In this document: piece after piece, positions 8,238 to 14,614 of the stretch
Position numbering within the stretch: position 1 is the first letter of the stretch
How the letters are laid out: each line of letters begins with the position of its first letter
Assembly (NCBI GenBank): GCA_028292565.1
Contig: JAQGMD010000189.1
Span: 1 to 18,869, forward strand
Direction: 5' to 3'
DNA: 18,869 nucleotides
DNA from: Burkholderia sp.
GTDB lineage: Bacteria > Pseudomonadota > Gammaproteobacteria > Burkholderiales > Burkholderiaceae
The notes under the pieces: model-generated
Seen by the model: only the letters and a program-made list of their open reading frames with translations
Database searches by the model: none
Told to the model about the DNA's origin: nothing
Translations under genes and position numbers: made by a program

Positions 8238-10181
8238 CTATCTCTTCTTCCGCAGCAGTTTCAGAATCTCCGACATCCGATAAGGCTTGCTCACAAAATC
8301 GAAATCCCTGAAGCCGGTATTTTCAGCAGCGAGCGCCGGCGCCGGATAGCCCGAAGCGAGAATGACCTTGATGCCCGGAGCACACTTGCGCGCCTCCTGG
8401 GCGAGCTGGATACCGTTCATCCCCGGCATCAGCACATCGGTGAACAACACGTCGATGTCAGGCATCCGCTTCATGATGTCCAGCGCGCCAGCGCCATTGT
8501 TGGCCGAAAATACTTCATACCCCATACTCCGGAACAGGTCGACGGCCACATCGAGAACATCGGGCTGGTCATCGACGAGCAGCGCCTTGTCGTTGCCGGC
8601 ATTGGTGTCAGCGGAAGCGAGGTCTTCCTCGGTAGCTTCAAGCGCTGGCAGGTACAGGGATACCGCAGTGCCTTTGCCGACTTCCGACTCCAGTACCAGG
8701 TCGCCGCCAGACTGGTGAACGAGCCCGTAAACCTGGCTCAGGCCCATGCCGGTCCCTTTGCCCGGCCCCTTCGTGGTGAAGAAGGGCTCGATCGCATGGG
8801 CCGCGACCTCGGCCGGCATGCCCGTGCCCGTGTCCCTGACCGTGAGTTTGACGAATCGACCTTGCGGCAGGTTACCCACCTCGTTTTGGCGGAGCTCGAC
8901 ATTTTCTGTCGTGATCGCGAGCGTGCCGCCATCGGGCATCGCATCGTGCGCATTGGTCACGAGATTCAATAGCGCCGCTTCGAACTGCGTGGCATCCAGG
9001 AACACCGGACTCAGCCGTTCTTGCGCGTTCAGCTCGAATTTCACAGCATCGCCGCAGGCTCGCCGGAGCACGGCTTCGAACGCATTGATAACGGAATTCA
9101 GGTTGTACTTGTTCTGCTGCAGCGGTTGCCTGCGTGCGAACGACAGGAGCTGCCCGGTAAGTGTCGCGCCTCGCGTCGCGGCTCGTTGCATGCTTTCGAT
9201 CGTCTTCACGGCGAATGGACCTTGCACTTCATTCGAGAGAAGTTCCAGTCCGCTGACGATGACCGCAAGCAGGTTGTTGAAGTCATGGGCGACGCCGCCT
9301 GTCAGCTTGCCGAGTGCCTCCAGTTTTTGCGACTGGAACAGCGCTTCCTTCGCGCGCTCGAGCGCGGCCGCCGCATCTCGCCGTTCCGTGATATCGCGAG
9401 TGATTTTGGCGAAGCCGACCAGTTCACCCATGTCATTGCGTATCCGGTCGATCACCACGTGAGCCCAAAACCGGGTGCCGTCCTTACGTACACGCCAGCC
9501 TTCGCTTTCAAACCGGCCTTCGGTCGTGGCGATGTGCAGCGCCCTTGCAGGCAGCCCGGCCGCACTTTCTTCCTTGGTATAGAAGCGGGAGAAGTGGGTA
9601 TTGAGGACTTCGTCACGACGGTAGCCCTTGATGCGTTCGGCGCCGGAATTCCAGTTTGTGACCTCGCCATCCGGTGACAGCATATAGATCGCGTAGTCGG
9701 TTACGCCCTGGACCAGCATCCGGAATCGTTCTTCACTTGCGTGCAATGCTTCGTCGGCGCGCTTGCGTTCAGTGATGTCACGAGTAATTTTGGCGAAACC
9801 GATCAGTTCGCCGTCGCTGTCACGAATCGGATCGATGACGACATTGGCCCAGAATAGGGTTCCGTCCTTGCGTACGCGCCAACCTTCGCCCTCGAATTTT
9901 CCTTGTTCCAGCGCGGTGCGCAATCCCCGTTCCGGAAGGCCGGCGGCGCGGTCCGCCTCGGAATAAAAACGCGAGAAATGCTCGCCGATGATTTCATCCT
10001 GCGTGTAGCCCTTGATACGCTGCGCACCAGCATTCCAGCTGATGACGTATCCATCGGGCGACAGCATGTAGAGCGCATAGTCCGCAACGCTTTCGATGAA
10101 GAGGCGCAGACGTGTGGCGTCGGTCAATGCCGACTTCACACCTTTTGAATCTTGCGCCATTGGTTCCTGTTTGGGTTCCAT
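8238..10181 (-). CDS. hybrid sensor histidine kinase with two PAS domains and a receiver domain
   Basis: This signalling kinase lacks transmembrane segments, so it is probably a cytoplasmic sensor. Domain order in 647 residues: PAS 1 (about 25-140, ending ITRDITERKRADEAL), PAS 2 (about 150-270, ending ITRDITERRDAAAAL), HisKA with His299 in GGVAHDFNN, HATPase with N-box Asn410, G1 box DTGTG at 450-454 and GTGMGLS at 476-482, then a receiver with Asp537/Asp538, phosphoacceptor Asp582 in LFTDVLMPG and Lys632. The two PAS domains are nearly the same sequence (EGWRVRKDGT, FWA-VVID-IR, GFAKITRDITER), an internal duplication. A second start at 10160 (MAQDSK) has a closer AGGA and would drop seven residues. 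No partner response regulator is adjacent; phosphate may pass to a distant partner, which is inference. Confidence 0.92.
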   Translation of the reverse strand: MEPKQEPMAQDSKGVKSALTDATRLRLFIESVADYALYMLSPDGYVISWNAGAQRIKGYTQDEIIGEHFSRFYSEADRAAGLPERGLRTALEQGKFEGEGWRVRKDGTLFWANVVIDPIRDSDGELIGFAKITRDITERKRADEALHASEERFRMLVQGVTDYAIYMLSPDGEVTNWNSGAERIKGYRRDEVLNTHFSRFYTKEESAAGLPARALHIATTEGRFESEGWRVRKDGTRFWAHVVIDRIRNDMGELVGFAKITRDITERRDAAAALERAKEALFQSQKLEALGKLTGGVAHDFNNLLAVIVSGLELLSNEVQGPFAVKTIESMQRAATRGATLTGQLLSFARRQPLQQNKYNLNSVINAFEAVLRRACGDAVKFELNAQERLSPVFLDATQFEAALLNLVTNAHDAMPDGGTLAITTENVELRQNEVGNLPQGRFVKLTVRDTGTGMPAEVAAHAIEPFFTTKGPGKGTGMGLSQVYGLVHQSGGDLVLESEVGKGTAVSLYLPALEATEEDLASADTNAGNDKALLVDDQPDVLDVAVDLFRSMGYEVFSANNGAGALDIMKRMPDIDVLFTDVLMPGMNGIQLAQEARKCAPGIKVILASGYPAPALAAENTGFRDFDFVSKPYRMSEILKLLRKKR

Positions 10182-10225
10182 GCCGGCATCAATCTGGATA
10201 AATGAAAAAGAAGGATTTTACACCC

Positions 10226-10240
10226 ATCGCTCCGAGCGAT
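10226..10240. promoter_or_regulatory. perfect palindrome upstream of the kinase gene, candidate operator
   Basis: ATCGCTC-C-GAGCGAT is a perfect 7-1-7 inverted repeat centred about 52 bases upstream of the kinase start. Its position would suit a repressor or autoregulation site on the minus-strand promoter. The regulator is unknown. Confidence 0.4.
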
Positions 10241-10551
10241 TCCCGGGCGGAAAGGTTGCTCGGAGGCAGAGAGGACTACGGACTTAAAGTTGCTTTTCAC
10301 GCGTCTGACTGCATATTAAAAACGCGTGTCGCCTTACATATAAAACGTTTGAATCGGCGTGGGCCCGGCTATAGGAAACGCGACTCCAGCATGATCTTTT
10401 ACGGAGGATTCCTCAGGGGTGTTAAAGGGGATGTTAAAAGTTCATTTAAAAAGATTGTTTAAAAATCAGGTTATTGATGAACTTTCAATTCTTATGCGCT
10501 CTAAATTCCATATACCGGTGCATTGAGCCGGTAAATACGAACGGCGTAGCA

Positions 10552-10566
10552 GTTCGCGATGCGAAC
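10552..10566 (+). promoter_or_regulatory. leader hairpin before the Ser-rich protein gene
   Basis: GTTCGC-GAT-GCGAAC is a perfect 6-bp stem with a 3-base loop, 43 bases upstream of the ATG. A looser ACCGG...CCGGT pair lies just before it (10515-10533 approximately). It may be an operator or an mRNA 5' structure. Confidence 0.35.
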
Positions 10567-10609
10567 AACGTCGAACATTTTCCTGACATCGTGAATCTGG
10601 AGGCAGTCT

Positions 10610-11314
10610 ATGAAGAAACTTACACTCGCAGTTCTTATTTCATCCGCGTTGGGTATCAGTGGCGCAGCCTTTGCAACAGGCTCGGCAACCGACAAATCAT
10701 CCTCTGGCGCGTCTACTTCGGCGACTGATCCGTCGAAGGCCGGCAGTAGTTCCGGCATGAGTAGTGGCAGCTCGGGCACCACCGGCAGCAGCTCGTCCGG
10801 CATGTCATCCGGCGGCAGCAGCGATTCTGCTTCGTCGAGCAATCGTATCCCTGACGCCGGTGCTTCATCGAGCGGCGCCAGCGGCATCAGTGGCACCGGC
10901 TCATCGGGCGGCTCCAGTTCGGCGGGCGCAACGGATTCCAGCGGCACTAGCGGTTCATCGGCCGGGACTAGCGGATCATCCTCCGGCACCAGCTCTTCGG
11001 GCACATCCGATTCATCCAGCGGTGCAAGCTCGTCACCCAGCTCGTCCAGCTCGTCACCCAGCTCGAGCTCGTCGCCGAGCTCCAGGTCGTCGGGCTCAAC
11101 CGACTCATCGAGCGGAACTAGCGGTGCGGGTTCATCCACCAGCAGCGGCACATCAGCCCCAGCCGGGGCATCGGGCACCAGCAGCTCAACAAGCGGTACA
11201 GGCGGTTCGACCTCTACTGATACCACCATCAAGTCGGACAGCGCCGGTTCAGTGGGCGCAAGTACTTCCCTCGGCGCACCTAGCGGTTCCGCCAGTTCGG
11301 GCAGCAGCAAGTAA
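10610..11314 (+). CDS. exported Ser/Gly/Thr-rich low-complexity protein, function unknown
   Basis: The 234-residue product begins with a clear signal peptide (MKKLTLAVLISSALGISGAA, cleavage probably after AFA near residue 22). The rest is almost wholly Ser, Gly, Thr and Ala with scattered Asp and Pro; by eye over 40% is Ser. There are no Cys, almost no aromatic residues and no known domain. A Ser/Pro block (SSSPSSSSSSPSS type, about residues 140-160) sits mid-protein over a partly tandem DNA segment at 11027-11085. Ser codons are mixed (TCG, TCA, TCC, AGC, AGT), which argues for selection on composition rather than recent repeat expansion. GGAGG precedes the ATG by 8 bases. It may be a disordered surface or matrix protein, or a glycosylation substrate; that is a guess. 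Confidence 0.75.
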   Translation: MKKLTLAVLISSALGISGAAFATGSATDKSSSGASTSATDPSKAGSSSGMSSGSSGTTGSSSSGMSSGGSSDSASSSNRIPDAGASSSGASGISGTGSSGGSSSAGATDSSGTSGSSAGTSGSSSGTSSSGTSDSSSGASSSPSSSSSSPSSSSSPSSRSSGSTDSSSGTSGAGSSTSSGTSAPAGASGTSSSTSGTGGSTSTDTTIKSDSAGSVGASTSLGAPSGSASSGSSK

Positions 11315-11343
11315 TCTGACAGCGTTACTTTCGCGTCTTATGT

Positions 11344-11370
11344 AGGGCCGGCCTTGCAAAGGCAGGCCCT
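11344..11370 (+). terminator. likely terminator hairpin of the Ser-rich protein gene
   Basis: AGGGCCGGCCTT (11344-11355) pairs with AAGGCAGGCCCT (11359-11370): a 12-bp stem with one mismatch and a GCA loop, about 30 bases after the stop codon. There is no T-tract, so it may be Rho-assisted or stabilising. Confidence 0.5.
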
Positions 11371-11451
11371 GCCATTGCCGCTTCAAAGCCACATCGACGG
11401 ATCGATTCGTTCTCACCGCTATAAGAAAACGCCGGCATGACATCGCAACAT

Positions 11452-11546
11452 GCGACGGTCGCAGGTTGGGATGGAATCCCAACATTCGCTGTCCGCATAA
11501 CGGTTGGCTTTTATTTGCGTGTGAATGTCGGAATTGGCATCCACGC
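11452..11546. repeat. intergenic repeat family A, copy 2
   Basis: This matches 3884-3976 in the same orientation, with the same hairpin (GTTGGGAT-GGA-ATCCCAAC, 11464-11482), then CCGCATAACGGTTGGCTTT and the GTGTGAATGT...TTGGCAT part. The second inverted pair is less preserved here than in copy 1. It again lies between convergent genes. Confidence 0.75.
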
Positions 11547-11574
11547 CTGAGTCCATAGGGGAAGCCCGTCCAAT

Positions 11575-11607
11575 AAAAAACCGCACGTCCGTTTCCGGAG
11601 TGCGGTT
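11575..11607 (-). terminator. Rho-independent terminator of the tautomerase operon
   Basis: Read on the minus strand, AACCGCAC (11607-11600) and GTGCGGTT (11586-11579) form an 8-bp stem followed at once by a run of T (complement of A at 11575-11580). It begins about 20 bases after the stop of the gene at 11628-12035. This is a classic intrinsic terminator. Confidence 0.85.
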
Positions 11608-11627
11608 CTTGGTCGAGCCAGGCGACG

Positions 11628-12035
11628 CTAGTTTTCGCCTACCTTAAACAACCCTTCTTTTAACGCCGGTGCGTTTAAATGGCTTTTAAAGTAGTCCTCT
11701 GCAGGCGTGTTCTCCACTTTCACACAGCACTGTACCCAATCATTGCCGGCCACATTTTTCGCCTCGTGTTCCAGGCGTTCGTGCACCACCTTGGCCATGG
11801 CGCGAAGTACTTCCGATGAGCGCGGATTCATGGTTTGCAGCGTGGCAAAGATGAAAGTAGCAGATGGATCTTTATCGGCCACCAGCCATTCATCCGTGAC
11901 GATGACCCGGCTCTTGAAATCCTCCAGCCGACCGTAGCCATGCGCGCTCAAAGTCTGATGCATCTGCAGAAAACATTTGCGCCACTCGATTTTCCGGGCC
12001 AGCGGCGCCGGCACTTCAACAGTAATATGCGGCAT
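11628..12035 (-). CDS. 5-carboxymethyl-2-hydroxymuconate delta-isomerase (CHMI)-like tautomerase
   Basis: This is a small tautomerase-superfamily enzyme. The family isomerises 5-carboxymethyl-2-hydroxymuconate in homoprotocatechuate (4-hydroxyphenylacetate) breakdown. The 135-residue product starts MPHITVE, so Met removal exposes the catalytic N-terminal Pro. Further matches to CHMI are a KSRV segment at 41-44, DEWLVADKDPSATFIFATL at about 48-66, and VENTPAEDYFKSH near the C-terminus where CHMI has an EIEELHP-NFK-like segment. The length fits the family. The ATG lies 5 bases after the stop of the Bug receptor gene with only a weak ribosome site, so translation is probably coupled. No other homoprotocatechuate gene is visible, so it may act on another substrate. 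Confidence 0.8.
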   Translation of the reverse strand: MPHITVEVPAPLARKIEWRKCFLQMHQTLSAHGYGRLEDFKSRVIVTDEWLVADKDPSATFIFATLQTMNPRSSEVLRAMAKVVHERLEHEAKNVAGNDWVQCCVKVENTPAEDYFKSHLNAPALKEGLFKVGEN

Positions 12036-12040
12036 CTTGT

Positions 12041-13021
12041 TTAATCCACAGTCGCGTTGGAGCGGCGGGCAGCATCACCCCATTTTTGCGCTTCACCGGT
12101 GAGGAAGGTTTGCATTTCCTTCAGCGACATCGGCGATGGGGTCAACCCTACTTCGGCAAGCCTTGCTATCACCTCCGGTTTGCGGAGCGCCGCGTTGATT
12201 TCTTTGTTCAGTCTTTCAGCAATCGGTGCAGGCAGGTTTGCCGGACCCATGATTCCGTACCATGGTGTAGCGACAAAATCCTTCAACCCCGCTTCCTGCA
12301 TGGTCGGCACGTCCGGCATCGTAGCCAGGCGAGTTGACGCGGTCTGCGCAAGCGCTTTCAGGCGACCCGCCTTGATATGTTGAACCAGCGGGCCGGGATT
12401 ATCGAACATGATCGCAATCTGGTTGCTGAGCAGGTCGATCGTGGCAGGCGCAGATCCTTTGTAAGGCACATGCATGAGCTCGGTGTTGGTGGCTTGCTTG
12501 AACATCTCGCCGATGATGTGTTGCGGGGTGCCGTTGCCGGCGGAGCCGTAGGCGATCGAATTCGGTTTCGCCTTTGATGCCGCAATGATGTCGGCGATGT
12601 TTTTATAAGGCTGGTTCGGATTGGCGACCACGACGAACGGCACGCGGCTGATTACCGCCAGAGGAGTAAAGTCTTTCGCGGGATCGTAACCGAGCTTGGG
12701 ATAGAGCGCTTTGCCAACTGAGATCGGGCCGGTTGCGCCAAGCAGCAGGGTATGGCCATCGGCCGCGGACTTCGCGACAAACTCTGAACCGGTAGTCCCG
12801 CCTGCGCCGGTGCGGTTTTCCACGATGACCGGTGTGCCTAAACTGTCCTGGAGATTTTTTGCGACCAGCCGGCCGAGCATGTCGGTGACTGCGCCCGCGG
12901 AATACGGCACGATCAGTTTGATCTGGCCTTTGGGAAATGCTTCCTGGGCTTGGGAAGAAACTGCTGTTGCGCTTACGAGCGTGGCGATTGCCATTCGCTG
13001 CCACGTTTTGAAACCAAACAT
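12041..13021 (-). CDS. Bug/TctC-family tripartite tricarboxylate transporter substrate-binding protein (1)
   Basis: This is a periplasmic receptor for a small organic acid or related ligand. The 326-residue product has a signal peptide (MFGFKTWQRMAIATLVSATA..., cleavage near SQA-Q) followed by the family start IKLIVPYSAGAVTDMLGRLVA. It also has ENRTGAGGTTG, the YGSAGNGTPQHIIGEMF block, HVPYKGSAPA and PTMQEAG, all typical of Bug proteins. The ATG at 13021 is chosen because AGGAG lies 7-8 bases upstream; a longer frame to 13072 lacks these features. It heads a two-gene unit with the CHMI-like tautomerase, which suggests a ligand related to that enzyme. No TctA or TctB membrane partner is present in the window, as is common for these receptors. 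Confidence 0.92.
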   Translation of the reverse strand: MFGFKTWQRMAIATLVSATAVSSQAQEAFPKGQIKLIVPYSAGAVTDMLGRLVAKNLQDSLGTPVIVENRTGAGGTTGSEFVAKSAADGHTLLLGATGPISVGKALYPKLGYDPAKDFTPLAVISRVPFVVVANPNQPYKNIADIIAASKAKPNSIAYGSAGNGTPQHIIGEMFKQATNTELMHVPYKGSAPATIDLLSNQIAIMFDNPGPLVQHIKAGRLKALAQTASTRLATMPDVPTMQEAGLKDFVATPWYGIMGPANLPAPIAERLNKEINAALRKPEVIARLAEVGLTPSPMSLKEMQTFLTGEAQKWGDAARRSNATVD

Positions 13022-13086
13022 CGGATGTCTCCTTTTTTTTGACAGGGCTTCATCATACATAAAAGGACACAATCTGGCGGGCGCGG

Positions 13087-13116
13087 AAAAAAAATGGCCC
13101 GCTTTGTAGCCGGGCC
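13087..13116 (-). terminator. Rho-independent terminator of the second Bug receptor gene
   Basis: On the minus strand GGCCCG (13116-13111) and CGGGCC (13101-13096) form a stem, followed by one A and eight T (complement of 13087-13094). It starts about 30 bases after the stop at 13148, so the two receptor genes are probably separate transcription units. Confidence 0.85.
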
Positions 13117-13147
13117 ATGTAACTTCTTGTTAGCGTCAGTTCGGTAA

Positions 13148-14128
13148 TCAGTCGACCGTGGCGCCGCTGTCTTTCACTACCTTCGACCACTTGATGGCTT
13201 CCGCCTTCACGAACGCACTGAAATTCTCCGGCGTGTCGCCGACAAAATCGGAACCGGTTTCAGCCAGGATCTTCTGGAACTCGGGTTCCTTCATGATCTT
13301 CAGTGTTTCGGAGTTGATCTTGTTGACGATGTTCTTCGGGGTCTTTGCCGGCGCGAAGAAGCCATACCATGCATAGGACACCAGCGACGGGTAGCCGGAC
13401 TCAGCAAAGGTAGGGACGTTCGGGAGCAGCGGGGAACGCTTCGCGCCCGACACCGCAATCACCTTCACCTTGCCGCTTTTCACGTGCGGCATGATGGCGA
13501 TCATGCTGTCGAACATGACCGGTACATGGCCACCCAACAGATCGTTGATCGCAGGCGCGGAGCCCTTATAGGGGACGTGAATCATATCCAGGCCGAGCGT
13601 GCTCTTGACCAGTTCGCCAGTCAGGTGCTGCGGCGTGCCCGAACCGGCGGACGCGTAGGAGAACTTTCCGCCCTGGGACTTGATAAGGGCGACCAGTTCC
13701 TGCAGGTTATTGGCCGGCACCGATGGGTGCGCGACCAGCACCAGCGGCACTCGCAACAAATTGGTGATCGGCGCCAGGTCCTTGGCCGGATCAAACGGCA
13801 TCTTTTTGTAGAGGCTAGGATTGATGACGATCGGTGCGCTTGAAGTGATGAGCAACGTATTGCCGTCCGCTGCAGCGCGGGCGACAGCAGCGCTGCCGAT
13901 GTTGCCGCCGCCGCCGCCGCGGTTGTCGATCACGAAGGACTTGCCGAGATTCTCGGTCAGTCGCTTGGCAATCGGCCTTGCGGCGATATCGGAGGGACCG
14001 CCCGGCGGCCATGGCACGACGACGGTTACCGTTGTGGTAGGCCATGCCTGGGCTAATGCGTTTGCTGAAAAGGCTGTCGCTGCGAGCGCGCCTAAAAAGA
14101 ACTTACTGTACCGCGATGCGAGTTTCAT
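13148..14128 (-). CDS. Bug/TctC-family tripartite tricarboxylate transporter substrate-binding protein (2)
   Basis: This is a second periplasmic receptor of the Bug family, 326 residues, paralogous to the neighbour (both end in ATVD and share HVPYKGSAPA, GSGTPQH/GNGTPQH and PTFAESG/PTMQEAG). The signal peptide is MKLASRYSKFFLGALAATAF..., cleaved near ALA-Q. The mature start is TVTVVVPWPPGGPSDIAARPIA. The ligand loop reads DNRGGGGGNIG, with five Gly in a row encoded by a CCG-type triplet run at about 13906-13920. The ATG follows AGGA closely. It is divergent from the AtzG/AtzE-like amidase pair, so it may bind the amidase substrate or product. No TctAB genes are nearby. Confidence 0.92.
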   Translation of the reverse strand: MKLASRYSKFFLGALAATAFSANALAQAWPTTTVTVVVPWPPGGPSDIAARPIAKRLTENLGKSFVIDNRGGGGGNIGSAAVARAAADGNTLLITSSAPIVINPSLYKKMPFDPAKDLAPITNLLRVPLVLVAHPSVPANNLQELVALIKSQGGKFSYASAGSGTPQHLTGELVKSTLGLDMIHVPYKGSAPAINDLLGGHVPVMFDSMIAIMPHVKSGKVKVIAVSGAKRSPLLPNVPTFAESGYPSLVSYAWYGFFAPAKTPKNIVNKINSETLKIMKEPEFQKILAETGSDFVGDTPENFSAFVKAEAIKWSKVVKDSGATVD

Positions 14129-14148
14129 AATTCCTGATCCGTGTTAAA

Positions 14149-14169
14149 TGCCTCAGTCAGACTAAGGCA
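14149..14169 (-). promoter_or_regulatory. inverted repeat in the leader of the second Bug receptor gene
   Basis: TGCCTCAGT (14149-14157) and ACTAAGGCA (14161-14169) pair with one mismatch around a CAG loop, about 20 bases upstream of the receptor ATG. It may be an operator or a leader structure that overlaps the ribosome-site region. Confidence 0.4.
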
Positions 14170-14234
14170 GAAAGTGCGTCTTGATTTCCACGTCGCTGAT
14201 GGGAGAAACAAACAGGCGAGGAAAAAGGGCGTTC

Positions 14235-14240
14235 ATTATA
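14235..14240 (-). promoter_or_regulatory. candidate -10 box for the second Bug receptor gene
   Basis: On the minus strand this reads TATAAT, about 107 bases upstream of the receptor start. The expected -35 position falls on the first of the tandem dyads at 14259-14283, where the hexamer (ATACGC) is poor; that fits a promoter under activator or repressor control. This is inferred from position. Confidence 0.4.
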
Positions 14241-14258
14241 AACGTCCAAATGCGTAAG

Positions 14259-14283
14259 CGTATTGATACGCCGTATTGATACG
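14259..14283. promoter_or_regulatory. tandem identical dyads, candidate operator
   Basis: CGTATTGATACG occurs twice exactly (14259-14270 and 14272-14283), 13 bases apart. Each is an inverted repeat (CGTAT-TG-ATACG), and the first is bounded by G and C to give GCGTAT...ATACGC. They lie in the 276-base gap between the divergent Bug receptor and amidase genes, over the expected -35 of the receptor promoter. The repeat is seen; the operator role is inference, and no regulator gene is adjacent. Confidence 0.55.
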
Positions 14284-14404
14284 TTAGAGGGAGAACGACG
14301 CCTTACTGTTGGTAAAAGTGAGGAGGGGTCGAACCGGCATTTTGTACTCCCAACGATTTTTTGTACTTGTGGTAGCGTCAGCGTTCGAACAACAAGGAGA
14401 CCAC

Positions 14405-14614
14405 ATGACCGAACTCACCGCGGAAGACATCGAGAGCACGGCGCGCCGCGCCGGTTGGAAAATCACTCCTGAGCGAGCCGCGCAAATCGCAGTGGGCGCT
14501 GCGCCGCGCATCGCCGCGTTCGACCGCATTCGCCACAATCTTTCATTCGATGACGATGTGTCGTTCAGTGTCATGCTGCAGGAAACCCGATATCACGAAC
14601 CGGACCAGTCATGA
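14405..14614 (+). CDS. AtzG-like small amidase partner (DUF4089-type)
   Basis: The 69-residue product resembles AtzG, the small GatC-like protein that binds and stabilises the amidase AtzE (1-carboxybiuret hydrolase complex). What is visible: an N-terminal acidic helix (LTAEDIESTARRAGWKITPE), a middle helix with RAAQIAVGAAPRIAAFDRIR, then FDDDVSFSVMLQETRYHE, a pattern like the GatC-type tail that wraps around amidases. The ATG at 14405 follows AAGGAG at 6 bases; the frame extends upstream to 14309 but without a good start. Its stop overlaps the amidase start by 4 bases, which strongly supports a two-subunit enzyme. Confidence 0.75.
   Translation: MTELTAEDIESTARRAGWKITPERAAQIAVGAAPRIAAFDRIRHNLSFDDDVSFSVMLQETRYHEPDQS

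Larger units (their letters stand above)
10182..10609. other. 428-base divergent intergenic region
   Basis: This gap separates the kinase (-) from the Ser-rich protein (+). The part at about 10420-10500 is clearly AT-richer than the surroundings, with repeated GTTAAA/TTTAAA runs, as expected of a promoter region, but I could not pick a convincing -35/-10 pair. It holds a perfect palindrome (10226-10240) and a leader hairpin (10552-10566), listed separately. Open frames at 10202-10462 and 10474-10728 lack recognisable protein features and are not called. Confidence 0.6.
11315..11627. other. 313-base convergent intergenic region
   Basis: This gap lies between the Ser-rich protein (+) and the tautomerase (-). 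In order it holds a hairpin at 11344-11370, family A repeat copy 2 (11452-11546) and a minus-strand intrinsic terminator (11575-11607). No gene is supported here. Confidence 0.7.

Noticed and set aside
8163..9462. plus-strand frames of 269 and 238 codons opposite the histidine kinase gene
   Set aside because: They are shadow frames; the kinase on the minus strand has all catalytic motifs.
10202..10462. 86-codon plus-strand frame upstream of the Ser-rich gene
   Set aside because: It overlaps a likely promoter and operator region, has no convincing ribosome site and shows no protein pattern.
10501..11310. 269-codon minus-strand frame rich in Pro, Leu, Glu and Asp, opposite the Ser-rich gene
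   Set aside because: It is the antisense reading of Ser/Gly/Thr codons; it has no ribosome site or domain, while the plus-strand frame has a signal peptide and GGAGG.
13022..13072. 17-codon extension of the first Bug receptor
   Set aside because: It would put a basic segment before the signal peptide, while AGGAG sits ahead of ATG 13021.
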